The position numbers were made by a program, and so were the translations under genes. Positions 32,930-45,300 of a stretch of DNA of 64,000 bases are shown piece after piece. Numbering within the stretch: the stretch's first letter is position 1; each line of letters opens with the position of its first letter. The notes beneath the pieces were generated by a model. That model worked only from the letters and a program-made list of their open reading frames with translations, was not told the DNA's origin and did not search any database. Source of the DNA: Rehmannia glutinosa (lineage: Eukaryota > Streptophyta > Magnoliopsida > Lamiales > Orobanchaceae); the NCBI GenBank assembly GCA_016081115.2, contig JABTTQ020002836.1, positions 310,001 to 374,000 of the forward strand, given 5' to 3'.

Positions 32930-35900
32930 TATAGCTAAGGAAATCTTTGCGCATATTGAGAAAACATTTGTTGAGAACGAAAGGCTCATATTAGTACGCT
33001 TTTGACAAATACGATCTCAATAAGGTATGAGAGTAAAGGCAATATCAAGAATAAATTATAGATATGTCTCGTATTGCTTTTGAGTACTTGCTAGTGCCTT
33101 TAGCTTTTGATATCTCTTTCAACATGGTTTAGCCAGTTTAAGGTGAGTCAACAGTTAAAAAAGAGTTTTACTCTCTAAATGGGTCATCTCATACTGTGCT
33201 CAGAAAGAGAAAAGGTTAAAACAATATGAGACAAAAGGGGCCAATACTGACTTAACTTCAAAGAATAAAAGTGACGCAGCCGGAACTAAGAACAAGAACT
33301 CTCAAACACAATCTGTACGCTTTCTGATGGAAAATACAGTAAGGTGTTGCCGGCCAAAGGGTAAAACCTTTAGAATTTTTATTAAACAAAATTTCAATGA
33401 TTCAAAACAAGCACAGTAATTGTCTTAAATATGGACTCCAAACTCCTACCAAAAACTGAACCTATTCTAATAAGGAACAAAATAACAATTAGAATAATGA
33501 CTGGAAATACTTATCCCTAGACAAGGCAATTATTAATAAGGAAAAGATATCAAAGTTACAGCTCAATGAGCTGTGTCAACTAACAAGCAATCAACTCGCG
33601 CTAATTAAGTTAGCGCAGTCTCGACGCCATCAAAAAGGCAAGGAATTAAAAATGTAGAAGGATAAGGTACGCTCCTTAGTTATGATTTGTTTTGAGTTTA
33701 ACTTAACTCCGGTACATTCACACACATGGTGGAAAGATTTTAGTTCATCAACTCACACCAGTGTATCTAGAAGAGGTTGTCTCTATTGCCAAAAGCTAAA
33801 TGATGGTGAAAGATACATCAAAATAGGCAAATGCAAGATAATTATGGTTAAAATAATAGGAAAATATAAATTATTGTTAAGTACTAGATTTATTTGAATC
33901 TAGATGAGATGTTGATTTGGAACTTGATTTCTATTTCTGCTTTGGACAAATTCGGTTATTCATGTTCATTCAGTAATTGAAATTTTAGCTTGTCTCATGA
34001 TTCGAAATTGGCTAGTTCCACTTCTTTATAATAACCTTTATTTCACAGACATTATTATTTCATCCAATAAGTCCATACATTTAAGTACACGAGGTATAAG
34101 TAGAAAAACAAACCAACAAAAGAGATTTGTAGCCAATTGGATTTCGGGCGTCTTAGAACTTATATATACAGATATTTGTAGACCATTCTTTATGGTTGCT
34201 TGGAATGATCAACAATATATAATAACATTCATAGACGATATTTTAGATATGGCTACAAGTTCTCATTCATGAAAAGTCACAATCATTAGACGTGTTTAAA
34301 TCCTATAAGGATGAAGTTGAGAATCAACTCAACAAAAGGATTAAAAACATCACATTTGATCGTGGTGGTGTATGCAATGACATATATGATGGTTCAGGTG
34401 AACAACGTCTAGGATTGTTTGCTAATTTTTAGAGTAATGCAATATCGTCCCACATTACACTAAGTTCGGCTTACCATTATGAATAGTGTTACTAAAAGAT
34501 GAAACAAAATACTTAAGGATATGGTGAGGAGTATGATTAGTCATTTTACCTTACCAGAATTACTCTAGGAAGAAGCACTTAAGATTGCAGCATATATCCT
34601 TAGTAAGGTTCCAACTAAAACGACTAACAAAATCCCTTATGAACTTTGGATGGGCAAGAAGCCTAGTCTGAAACACTTGCACATTTGGGAATGTCCAGCT
34701 GAGGCAAGGCCTTACAAGCCTAATGAAAAGAAACTGGACTTAAGGACAATTAGTTGTTATTTTGTTGGATACTCTGAAAAGTCCAAAGGGTACAAGTTTT
34801 ATGATCCCACAACCAAGGCTATTTCTAAGTCGATAAATGTCTGGTTCTTTGAGGATATCGAGTTTATGGGGGGGAGATAGAGTTAAGGACTTTGTCTTTG
34901 AAGAGGAATACGTTGATATTTCCACAAGTGTTGTTGGCATTGATCGGAATTTCATTCCTGACCTTGTTCAAGACACAAATCAAGACAATGTCGGAGAACC
35001 TCCTGTTTCAGAAATTATTCCAGATGAACAAACTATACAACTTCAAGAACTCATGCCATTAAGGAGATCCACTACGGAAAGAAGAAGTGCAATGCGAGAT
35101 GATTACATTGTATTTCTCCAAGAAAATGAGGTTGACATTTGAACAATGGAAGATGATTTAATCAACTTCTATCAAGCCATGAAAAGTTCTAACTCTCATT
35201 AAGTGGATGGATGCCCATGAATGAATAGATTAAGTCCATGAGGGACAATGACGAGAACTTTTCCTATTGCCTTAAGGTTTGAAACTCATTGGTTGCAAAT
35301 GGATATTTAATACCAAGAAAGATTCAAGAAGCAATGAGGGAAGATACAAAGCTCGTCTTGTCGCAAATGCCTTTACACAGAAAGAAGGCATCAACTATAA
35401 AGAGACTTTCTCTTCAGTTTCTTTGGAAGAATCTTTCAGGATTATAATGGCATTGGTGGCACACTTTGATCTTGAGTTACATTGGATGGAAATAAGGACG
35501 TCGTTTCTCAATGGTGACATTGATGAGGCAATTTATATGGTGCAACCAGAAAACTTTGTGTCGGAAGACTCAAAGGATATGGTTTGCAAACTTAAGAAAT
35601 CCATCTATGGACTCAAGCAAAAATATGGACAATGGTATTTAAATTTCATCAAGTGATCATCTTGTTTAGTTTTGAGATAAATTTGGTCGATGATTTCATG
35701 TACCATATTTTCTGTGGGAGCAAGTATATGTCTCTGGTTTTGTATGTCAATGACATTTTGCTTGCCATCAACGATATAGGCTTATTGCACAACACCAAGA
35801 GATTTCTGATTAAGAATATTGAGATTAAAGATTTTGGTGATGTCTCTTTTGTGTTAGGATAGAAATACAATGAGATCACTCTCAGAGTACTATGGATTAT

Positions 35901-36660
35901 TACAAAAGAGCTACATCGAAAAGGCCCTTCAAAATGACATGCAGAATTGTAAACCAAATGATAACCCTGTGGCTAAGGGAGACAAGTTCAGTCTCAAATG
36001 ATGCCCTAAAAATGATTTAAGGAAAATAAAATACAGAAGATTCCTTACACATCAACAGTAGGGAGTCTGATGTATGCTCAAATATGTATGCATTCAGATA
36101 TTGCATACAATGTAGGAATGCTTGGCAGATATATGAGTAAGTCAGGAATATACAATATTTGAAAAGCAGCCAAACAAGTCTAAGGTACTTATGGATAAAG
36201 AAATAGATTACATGCTTGCATATCAGAGGTCGGATGAGTTTGAGATCATTTGGTATACCGACTCTAATTTTATTGGATGTCAAGATAACTTGATATCTAA
36301 GTTAGCCTATGTATTTTTGCTAGTTGTGGAAGAGTTCTAAACAGTCTTCTATATAGACTCTTCTATCATGGTTGCAAAATTCATAGCGTGTTACGGGGCA
36401 TCCAAATCATGGATTATAGTTGCGAAAGTTTGTCACGGGGCTGCGTATGTAGATGTATTAAAATAGATCAAACATTGAGTCTACAACGCTATATTCCAAA
36501 CAACAGGAACTCGATGAAGACTAAAGCTAAATAGATCAAGTTCCTATTGTTAAAGAAATAAGTCAAAGTGGACAGGTGTCTATAGAACATATCGGTACAA
36601 TCTTCATTATTGCGGATCCGTTTACTAAGGGATTGTCACCCAAAAAGGTTTCATGAACTG
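32930..36660 (+). pseudogene. Copia gag-pol remnant (Gag, PR, IN, RT, RH)
   Basis: Order is as in Ty1/copia. The gag remnant is at 32,930-33,250 (ERKAHISTLLT, SLSTWFSQFKVS). A protease-like stretch is at 33,690-33,900 (THTSVSRRGCLYCQKLNDGE; the active-site Asp motif is replaced by FSSSTH). Integrase is at 34,090-34,880 (LELIYTDIC, ITFIDDI, FDRGG, LHIWECPAEARPYKPNEKKL). RT is at 35,279-35,862, with IRTSFLNGDIDEAIYM and YVND at 35743-35754 in place of the YVDD catalytic box. An RNase H remnant is at 36,230-36,650 (IIWYTDSNFIG, and a decayed DPFTKGL-like end). Dozens of stops and frameshifts make it non-functional. Confidence 0.85.
33290..33640. other. Unrelated segment replacing the gag zinc-knuckle/protease start
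   Basis: Between the Gag remnant and the protease-like stretch there is about 350 bases with no Gag reading in any frame, including GCTCAATGAGCTGTGTCAAC and CTCGCGCTAATTAAGTTAGCGC. The latter is a short hairpin. Origin unknown; possibly a further insertion or a gene-conversion patch. Confidence 0.3.
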
Positions 36661-37152
36661 GTTGTTCATATGGGTGTCAAATCAGTTCAGGATATACAGT
36701 TTTTAAAAAATATTAATCTATAGTGGGAGTTTGTAATTATAATGTTCTTTTAAAGTAGACACATTTCCAGTCACTTCAGTTTAAGGATATATTAAGGTTT
36801 TACTCTGCAGAGATAAAGTTTCAGTATATTCACACTTTGATTCTGGCATATGGTTTGATCTCACTAAGGTAAGGTGGACCAGTTGGCAATAGACATGTTA
36901 AGATCACATTGCATGAAATTTCCATGCTACACATCCACATCATGATACATGTCTTTAATTTTATTGGGATACGTGACCATTGATGGGTCGAGTTACGATA
37001 AATGTAACGAAGGCCACTTTGATCCTATGTTGATACGATTAATAGACCGGATTGGTTATAGATACATTTGGTTATGACAGCAAAGTTGAGCTCATATGGT
37101 TATTTTTACAATACATAATTATAAGGTTACACATATAGCCCAAGTGGGAGAT
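36661..37152 (+). other. Copia 3' untranslated region with polypurine tract
   Basis: Non-coding tail after RNase H. It ends in CCAAGTGGGAGAT directly before the 3' LTR, the expected plus-strand primer. Confidence 0.6.
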
Positions 37153-37634
37153 CGTTGGATCATAATCCAACATTGGGCTTACATGTGAAATAATTATGCA
37201 TTGTGGACTGTTAATTAAGGTTAAGCCCATTTTATAAGTGATCAAATTAGGTTTAAGAAATTGGGCTTTAATTATCTAATAGGGTGTGGGCCTTTAATGT
37301 GTAGATACTTAATGGGTTATTCATATTTTAATGATGGACTAAAATAGGATACCCAATATAACACAGTTATATAAGGGTTATGGTCCCTAGGTCACACGTC
37401 TATGACATTCTATTCTGCTATCCCATCGTCAAAAAGAAACCTACGGAGAAAACTAAAGGGTTCTCTGAAAAGTTTCAAGACGTGTAGATCTAGAAGGCCA
37501 AATCCCATGATTCAACTGCTATGGATTCAAGTTATGGATTCGGGTACGCTTCCGCAATCTAGTCTTTAATTCTTGATTATTCAATATGAACGCTCCTAGA
37601 TTAAAGTGATAATTCACTAAAGTTTATTCCAACA
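37153..37634 (+). mobile_element. 3' LTR of copia element
   Basis: Matches 26919-27403. The first base is changed (CGTTGG for TGTTGG). Ends TTATTCCAACA, followed by target duplication GCTAC at 37635-37639. Confidence 0.9.
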
Positions 37635-37663
37635 GCTACTACTTTCGTTCTCCATTAAATATG
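37635..37663 (-). pseudogene. Start of the interrupted minus-strand copia gag
   Basis: The minus strand begins ATGGAGAACGAAAGTAGTAGC (MENESSS). Removing the copia insertion would join it to the frame at 26918. This is the older layer of the nest. Confidence 0.6.
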
Positions 37664-37707
37664 ATTAAATGCAAGACACAGAAGGATTCAGAGTAGCTCC
37701 CGATACA

Positions 37708-37932
37708 TGAAAACAAATTGAATAAAAAGAAAACATATAAAAAAAAGAGAATTGCATGATGCGAATATAGAGAATTAAAGAAGATTATGTTTCTAGTGAT
37801 ATTCATAATCTAGTAGAGTGCCCTATTTACACAAGAAGAATACTGCCAATCATTCCAATGATTGGCTGGCAGCGGAATAATCTACCAACGGCCAAGGTAC
37901 AATGCTAAAAGGAGATGATGACACTTGTTACA
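37708..37932 (-). mobile_element. Putative short LTR of the older minus-strand copia
   Basis: On the minus strand a segment starting TGTAACAAGTGTCATC and ending TTTGTTTTCA lies just upstream of a degraded primer-site-like TGTATCGGGAGC and the gag start at 37663. The length of 225 bases would fit Ale-type LTRs. Its partner LTR was not found, so this is tentative. Confidence 0.35.
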
Positions 37933-38258
37933 ATCCTGAAAAGGTGATGTCGTGCATAAGATAAAAGATAAGAAATATCTATGCTAAATTATCAGCTGCA
38001 TCACTATTCACTTGGGTTTTCCTCTTGATGAGATTCTTGATTATATGATGAATACTGGTTACGCGAACACACAAGCATACAATTACACATAAAATAAAAC
38101 ATTGGATTCTCGTAGATATTTAACGATCACGCCAATTATACAAGTGGTAAAAATTAAGATTTCATATTTTTACCTAAAAACCTTCCTTTTGAAGATGATG
38201 TAGAAGGAACCTAAAATTCCTCGTTGCAAGGTAAATCATCGAATCACGGTCTCGCAGA

Positions 38259-39068
38259 CAGGGGTGGGCATTCGGGGTCGGGTATTCGGATACCCGACCG
38301 ACCCGATCGGAAAATACCCGATCGGGTCGGGTATTTTTAGAAAATATCGGGTATCGGGTTACCCGAAACCCGATTTTCAAAATACGGGTCGGGGTTCGGG
38401 TATTTTAGAAAAACCCGAATACCCGTTCGGGTACCCGATTATTTAAAAAAAAAAAGTGAAAATTAGAAACCCACCCACAATTGTTGACTGAGGACCAATT
38501 TGTTTGTGTAATGTTAAGTGTTAATTGTGTAATGTTTGTAAATTGTAAGTTTGCAACTGTGTAATTTTAATGTTGGTTAGTTAAAAAAATGTGTAATTTT
38601 AATATTTGTTGAATTATAAATGTGTATGTTTAATGTTTGTTTAGTTAAAAAAAATGTATAATTTTAATGTTTGTGGAATCACAACCGTGTAAATCTCATA
38701 TTTTAATGTTTTTTTAATTAAATGAAATGTTTGTTTGAATATTATTTGTTTGAAATTTTAATTTCTGGCCTTGTAATTTCTAGTATTGTAATCTTAATTA
38801 AATAAAATATTTATTTGAAATTTTGTATGTTTCCTCTAAAAGTCCAACAAGATTTACATATTTACAAGCCCAACATGATTTTACCACCCAAAAAAAAATC
38901 TAAAAAAAAATAAAAAATACCCGAAACCCGACTAGCGGGTACCCGACTTTTTCGGGTACCCGATTTTTTCGGATCGGTGTCGGGTAGTTATATTTGCTAC
39001 TCGACCACATCGGGTACCCGACCCGAAAAACCCGAAAAACCGAAAACCCGACCCGACGCCCACCCCTA
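38259..39068. mobile_element. Non-autonomous hAT element with perfect 8-bp TSD
   Basis: Termini are CAGGGGTGGGC... and ...GCCCACCCCTA, flanked by CTCGCAGA on both sides (38251-38258, 39069-39076). Both subterminal regions are packed with GGGTACCCGA / TCGGGTA motifs in both orientations. The middle (38,460-38,880) is AT-rich with repeated TGTGTAATTTTAATGTTTG phrases. No transposase. Confidence 0.9.
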
Positions 39069-39069
39069 C

Positions 39070-39491
39070 TCGCAGAGGTCCAAGTGTCATTCCTTTAAAC
39101 ATAGTCCACGCGATGGATAGAAGCACTGGTTCAACGATTTCGCTAGTAATTGAAAATTTATTTTCTTTTTTCAATCTACTATATGGAGCGAATTAGTGAA
39201 CAACAATTCTTAATTCAACTGGTGAAATAAAAATTACTATTATATAGAAAACCAAAAGGATTCTTGATTCTTCGACGAAAGAAAAAGAAGCAGCAGCTCG
39301 TGGCAAGAGAACAAGAACACCCAAATTTCAAAGAGAAGTCGTGTTTTTCTTTTTATCTATTGTGCTATATATATTCTTCTACTGTTTGTTCATGATGCTT
39401 TTAGAATTAATCCAATATCCATAAAAGTGTCCAGGGTTCGTAATCTAAAATCAGTAGGAGAATATTGTAGAATAATCTTCATTGATCCTAT
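39070..39491. other. Spacer between two hAT elements
   Basis: Unique-looking sequence with no gene recognised. It ends in the 8-base target duplication of the next hAT element. Confidence 0.35.
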
Positions 39492-40363
39492 CAGAGCCGG
39501 TCCAAAGTTTCGAGGGGCCTGGAGCAAAGAAAAAATGGAGGCCCTAATGTCTACATAAAAAATATTAAAAATAACAAAATCATTTTTTTCCAAGGCTAAG
39601 TCTTCATGCAATTCATTATCATCAATTTTTCTTCATCGTCCAAATCTTCAAGTGACGGATTTGAAGGTTCTTTTACAATAAATCTATCTAGTGCTCTTCT
39701 TTGAGCCTCGATAAATTTTTCAACTTGTTTTCTTTTCTTACGCTTTTCATATCTACATTGATATATCCGAGTAGGAAGCATTATTAATTTCTACTCAAAA
39801 CAATAATCAAATAAAGTTAATTAGTATCATATCAAATCCTTCAATATAATTATATATTGCCACTCAACTTGAAAGCAAACAAATACAAACATTCTACACA
39901 TCAGTTATATATAGATAAAGATATAATTTTTGCTAATAATGAAAACAAAAAATAAAATTTAATTCTTTTACTTGGTGTTTTGATTTTGAAAAAAAAAATT
40001 AAAAGAAAGAGCAAAAAACGCTGAAAACTAGGAGTAAAAAAGTGTAGGATTTTCAATAAAGTGGGATAAGTCAAGTGGGCTTTTGGATAGGTCAAATTGG
40101 GCTTTATTTTATTTGTTTTCGAAAAAGAGGGGAAAAAATAAAAGACTGCACACGCCAAGATTCGATATTGAGACCTACAAGCATGAGGATAATACCCGCT
40201 ACCACTCTGCCAAATGACTTCAATGGGGAAATGTGACAACAGTTGTTATTTATATGAACTAAAGTTATATTATATATATATTAAAAAGAAATTCTCCGGG
40301 GGCCCTTGCCGGCGGGGGGCCCTATGCGGCGGCACCACTTGCACCGCCTCAGGGCCGCCCCTG
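39492..40363 (-). mobile_element. Deleted hAT element with transposase N-terminus
   Basis: Termini are CAGAGCCGGTCC... and ...GGGCCGCCCCTG. The flanks GATCCTAT (39484-39491) and GATTCTAT (40364-40371) agree at 7 of 8 positions. Length 872 bases; the subterminal regions are GC-rich. It encodes only a short transposase start (next entry). Confidence 0.85.
39596..39781 (-). pseudogene. hAT transposase N-terminal fragment
   Basis: A 61-residue frame starts MLPTRIYQCRYEKRKKRKQV and continues KFIEAQRRALDRFIVKEPSN, which resembles the N-terminus of plant hAT proteins of the zinc-finger MYM/DUF4371 type (S..YPSG.EKRKKKK...SQ.GALD.F). The zinc finger, catalytic and dimerisation regions are absent, so it cannot transpose by itself. 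Confidence 0.65.
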
Positions 40364-40379
40364 GATTCTATAATATCTT

Positions 40380-40975
40380 GTCATATATAGATAACCCCTT
40401 GTCTGGATATTTACAAGAAAGTCCTCCCATCGTTTCTTTTCTTTCAAATCCGCCAGATAAACCTATCCTTATGGGTTTAATTAAATAGTCGGTTGGACTT
40501 TTAATTAAAAAGCTTGATCAACTAATCTCAATTCATTGATCTAGTCCATATTTAATTCTTGATTAAAATTAATTTCATCTGGCCCAAATAAATAATCCAT
40601 TTATTTATTTGGCTACATTAGTTTAATTTTTAAACTAATTTTGTCTTTTATAAACTAATTGATCTTATCAATTAAATTAGTTTTTACTCCAACGACTTCC
40701 TAATTCAATTAAATTCAATTAAATACTTAACTCAACTGTTGAATTAAATCAAGTCATAATTAATTAATTTCTATTAATTAATTTTATCTAACCTTTTGGA
40801 CTATTTTTTGATTGAAAAAATTATACCTATCATTTTTGTGTGTGACCCTTTAGGCTCACAACTATTGTTAGCAATAAGCTTGCTACTTTTGTAATTTAAT
40901 GTTGTACGCAGAATTAGAGATGGCCAATGAAGCCATGAAGGGGCATTGACCCCCAACTTGGGGAATAGACTCTTT
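40380..40975. other. AT-rich spacer, nothing recognised
   Basis: Dense AATTAATT/TTAATTAA words, no coding frame of note, no transposon terminus. Confidence 0.4.
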
Positions 40976-41581
40976 TAGTTGGGCTGTTAATGAACAGTCC
41001 GTTAAACAACAAGTTCGGACAATATCTATTTATGTTCGTTTATTTAGTTAAATAAATATAAATGAACAAATTTTTAGGGCTCGTTTAATAAACAATTAAA
41101 GTTTGAATAATTACATATTTGTTCATTAATAGCTCACGAGCAAACTCCTTTAGTATTAGTTTATAAATATTGATGAACAAACTCCTACGTGTTTGTTTAG
41201 AATTATTCATGAACAAACTCGCTAAGTGCTTGACTAATAACTCAATTATTAATAAAATATTATTATTTAATTCAAAGTACTTATTCTTCTTGTTCACGAA
41301 TAAAATCAATTTTGTTTGATTGCTTATTATTCGCTAACAAAATTATTGATTGTTAACGAACAAATATAAGGAACACGAACTTGAATACGAAGACGTTCAC
41401 GAATATGTTCATGAACAAATTCGACCATTAATTAAATAATTTTAGCAAGCCAAACATGAATAAATTCTTTAAAATATGAACCAAGCACAAGCCAAATTCG
41501 AGCATGTACGAAACTTAATAACAAATATTTGACAAATAATCTAAATCTCAACTCGGCTTGGACCATGCATTCACAACTCTA
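40976..41581. mobile_element. Probable hAT-type MITE rich in GTTCGTGAAC words
   Basis: The left edge TAGTTGGGCTGTTAATGAAC and the minus-strand right edge TAGAGTTGTGAATGCATGGT are related inverted ends. The interior has many TTCATGAACAAA / GTTCGTTTA words in both orientations. Target duplications are not convincing. Confidence 0.45.
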
Positions 41582-42300
41582 TCTTCTAGCATGTCCATAT
41601 TAGAGTGTTGTTAGGTTTGCATCCACATGATTGTTTTATTCATGAGCGTTAGTAAGTTTTTCAATAAGTTGTTGGACGAGGCTGTTTACAAAGTTACGGT
41701 CTACTCGAGCAATAGGAGTTTGTTTTACTAGACTAGTTTATACTTTGAGATTTGAGTTGTAAATAATACAAATTCAACTAATGATGTCGTCATTATATTG
41801 ACACTTATAAATAATTTGTAGATAAATTTTACATTGTGTGTTATTTTTTTGGTGCATGTTTTACGGAGTGTTAACATCTGATTTTACACTTTCTCTTATA
41901 TATGATAAAATGAACATTTTGGGACCTTCAAAACTTTCACAAATATATATATTATTGTTGGCAGGCAAATATCTATTATTTTGTGAGATGATTAATGTGA
42001 AATAAAACAAATTAATATTAAAGCTGGCAAGCAAATATATATTATATATAGTTTGTCAGCCGATGAATACGAACTTAAAGAGATGACTTAAAAGGAGCCA
42101 ATTAAACAATTATAAGTGTTTATTGAATTCACACGGGGAATCATATATATATTGATAAGTATTTTATAAGTTAGTACACAGGTTTAGGGATTCCTTAGAT
42201 GTTATCATGATTTGCATATCAATGAAAATGATATTTTAAAATTGATCGATCTATCTCAGCTAAATATTAACTCCAACTTTGAATTGATGGTTTAATTTCG
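41582..42300. other. Spacer before the CACTA element
   Basis: AT-rich sequence with two related phrases (GGCAGGCAAATATCTATTAT at 41,960 and GGCAAGCAAATATATATTAT at 42,026), probably a small repeat. No gene. Confidence 0.4.
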
Positions 42301-42397
42301 ACCTACAAGAAAAATCCAAAAAGACAACAGTTTTTCACCGTTGTTTCGCAACAATCTATAACAGTTTTACACTGTTGTATTTGTTCTCAACCACAAC

Positions 42398-45300
42398 TGT
42401 GAAGCCCCGATTTTTCCGAGCTTATAATTGATCCTTATTGTTGTTTATATTTTTGATCGACTATTTTACCGTGTCATTTTGACGGGTAAGTATTGATAAT
42501 ATATACATTTTGTACTTTATTTCATTTTATTTAATTACTTGTGATCATGATCATCATTAATTCCATTCCTCAATTATGATCACCTGATTGATCACTATTA
42601 CTATTTTTGTATTTATTAGTCACCTTAGAATTTTAAGAGACTATTTATTTTAGAGACTTTTACCTTATAGAATTAAGATTTTGATTTAGATTAAGTGATC
42701 ATGAGACTTACAAGTGATCAAGGAAATCACTAAATATTTTGGAGATTGATATATTTCATCTATTATCATCAAATTTGGGACAAAAAAAAAAAATATATGG
42801 AATTACCATAAAGCCCCTAGTATGGACGGCCATGATGACATTTTTGGAGTAAAAATATCATCCAACTCTTGTACACCTACACCTTATATTAGTCATCTTG
42901 TGTATAATTATACCATTAATTCAAACATTATACACATCATCTCTTACATTAATTCTTTATTATTAATTTTGCCAACATGTTGGAAGTCTTCCAACATTTC
43001 TTCTCATTCCATACCTTTGACCACCCTTTTGTCCCCATGCAAGAGACAATTTGCAAGACACAAAATTGAACAAAAAATTCCTCTCCCCCCCCATGGTGGA
43101 CGGCCATAATGGCAAAATTTACACAAAAATTCATTTTTCATCCAACACATTTTAATTCTCAAACCTTTTCTCCTCCTTCTCTCTAATCTCTCTCTAAAAA
43201 TCCTTCACATCTTCAAATCTTCAAACAAAAATTCATTCATATCTTCAAACCTTCAAACACCAACTCTTCACATCTTCAAATCTTCAAACAAAAATTCTTC
43301 ATATCTTCAAGTACCATTTCTTCACATCTTCAAAAATTCAAACACAAGTTCTTCACATCTTCAAGCCTACCTTCAAGAACATCTTCTTCCTAACATCAAA
43401 CATACTTCTTTCTTCAAACATCTAAACCAAAACAAACAATCTTACCACTTAAACACTAAAAATTCGAACACCCCTATCTCAAGGTAAGAAATTTCACTCC
43501 TCAATTCAACTTACATTCTTACTACTCCTCACCTTCTCTTTTTAATATAAGCTTGAATTTTGGATTTTGAGGTACTTAGAAGACCACTTGGAGACATGCA
43601 TGCATGGTGGTGAAACTTGAAGACTTGAAGAAGAACTAGTAGAGAAAACTGGACTACAAGGTAAGAATTGTGTACTAGACCCCTTCTTTCCTACTCTTCC
43701 TATTTTTTCCAAATTTTTAACACCCCTTTTCATTTTTGAGAAATAGGGGCTGACCTTAGGAGATTTTTTGGAGTTGAGCCAAATTTCCAATTTTTGAGCT
43801 TCAACTAGTCTCCAAACATCTACTACACAAGGTAAAGTGTAGTCCTTTTCATTTTCCTAATTCCTTCCTTTTCTCCTTAATTTTTCTCTCATTTTTCTAA
43901 CTCCAAATTTTGATATTTTCTTGACTTAGGGGCTGACCTAAGAAGCCTCATCCAAAAATTGTGAAATTATCCTTTTATTTCACAATTTCCAAAATTAAGG
44001 TGGGTGGAAAATTATTTTTCCAACTTTTAGGTGTTTTATTAAAATGCATGTAGAAAATTTGATCATGGGCCTTGAGATATATATAATCTATGTATTGCAT
44101 GTCAATTTTATATATCAAATCATAAAAATTCTCAAGAGTTGCTTAAAATTACTATTTATTGAATTTTAGGTGCATGCATGTACACTTTAATGCTTTAATT
44201 GATGAATTCTTGTATGTATTGGACATGCATGTGTATGATCTTTAAAATCTATGTTTTGGATGACTTATAACCTGGAAAAGTCGAGCATAATTGATTAAAT
44301 TTCAATTTTGGACTTAAAAATGCAAAAATGGAAAGTTGGTGGACTAAATTGCAAGAAAATAAAAGTTAAAGGACCCCTCTGCAAATTTCGAAATTTGGGA
44401 CTGTACTCAGGTTCAAAAATGACTTTTGGACATTTTAATAATGTTTTAAGAGTTTTAAGATAAATAAAATCAACCTTTAAAAGCCCAAGGACTAGATTGT
44501 AAAATTTTGGAAGTTTAAGGGCTACTTTGCAATTTTAAAAACTGTACCAGACCTAAACTTTATAAATTGAAATTTTTACTTTTAAGTTACTGGGAATCAC
44601 ATATTTTAAAGGTATTCCAAAAATCCAAGTGGTTAGGCTTGGAAAACAATTTTTCTAAAATTGAGGGACTAATGTGAAAAATATTAAACTTGAGGACCCA
44701 AATGAAAATTCCAGGACTTATGCAGCCCATGCACCTGGGAATACTAACTTAACTATAACTTAATTGTATTTTGGACCCAAGGTTCAAATTTCATAACAAT
44801 TGGACCCCTAAAAGCCTTAAAGGCAATTATTTTAAAATGTGACAAAAATGATATTTTCAAAGGTTGAAGGACCTACACATATTGCTTTTAAAAACTGCTT
44901 TTGTCCCAATATCCTACCAACCTTAGTGACATTTTCCAATTGGAATCACATTAAAAGCCCTTCCGGTTTGTGAGTTCCGAATTTTTAAAACTTAAGGTCC
45001 GAATTGACAATTTTTACAAATTTGGGGCCAATGTGAGATTTTTATAAAAACTCGACCATAAAACTTTAAAAACCTGAATCTCTGGACAATTTGGAGAATT
45101 TAGGAACTGACCTCATAATTTTTCAAGGTCGGGATATTTATTTATTCAATTTGTAACCCCAAAAGTGTTGGTTTTTACAAAACGGGGCTAAATTACAATT
45201 TTTCTTTTATAAAGGACCTAACTCAAATTATTTTCTCTTTTACTAAAATAGCCCTGGACTCTCTGAAATTGAGATTTAATTTAAATATTTTACTTTCCCA

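Larger units (their letters stand above)
26919..37634 (+). mobile_element. Decayed full-length Ty1/copia retrotransposon, itself carrying a nested solo LTR
   Basis: LTRs (26919-27403 and 37153-37634), initiator-Met-type primer site, polypurine tract AAGTGGGAGA just before the 3' LTR and target duplication GCTAC (26914-26918, 37635-37639) define the element. Without the nested LTR it is about 6.66 kb. The coding region is riddled with stops (see the polyprotein entry). It inserted into an older minus-strand copia gag. Confidence 0.9.

Noticed and set aside
43195..43400. Repeats reminiscent of a CRISPR-like array
   Set aside because: Units are degenerate, differ in length, lie inside a plant LTR and recur in the other LTR; a minisatellite.
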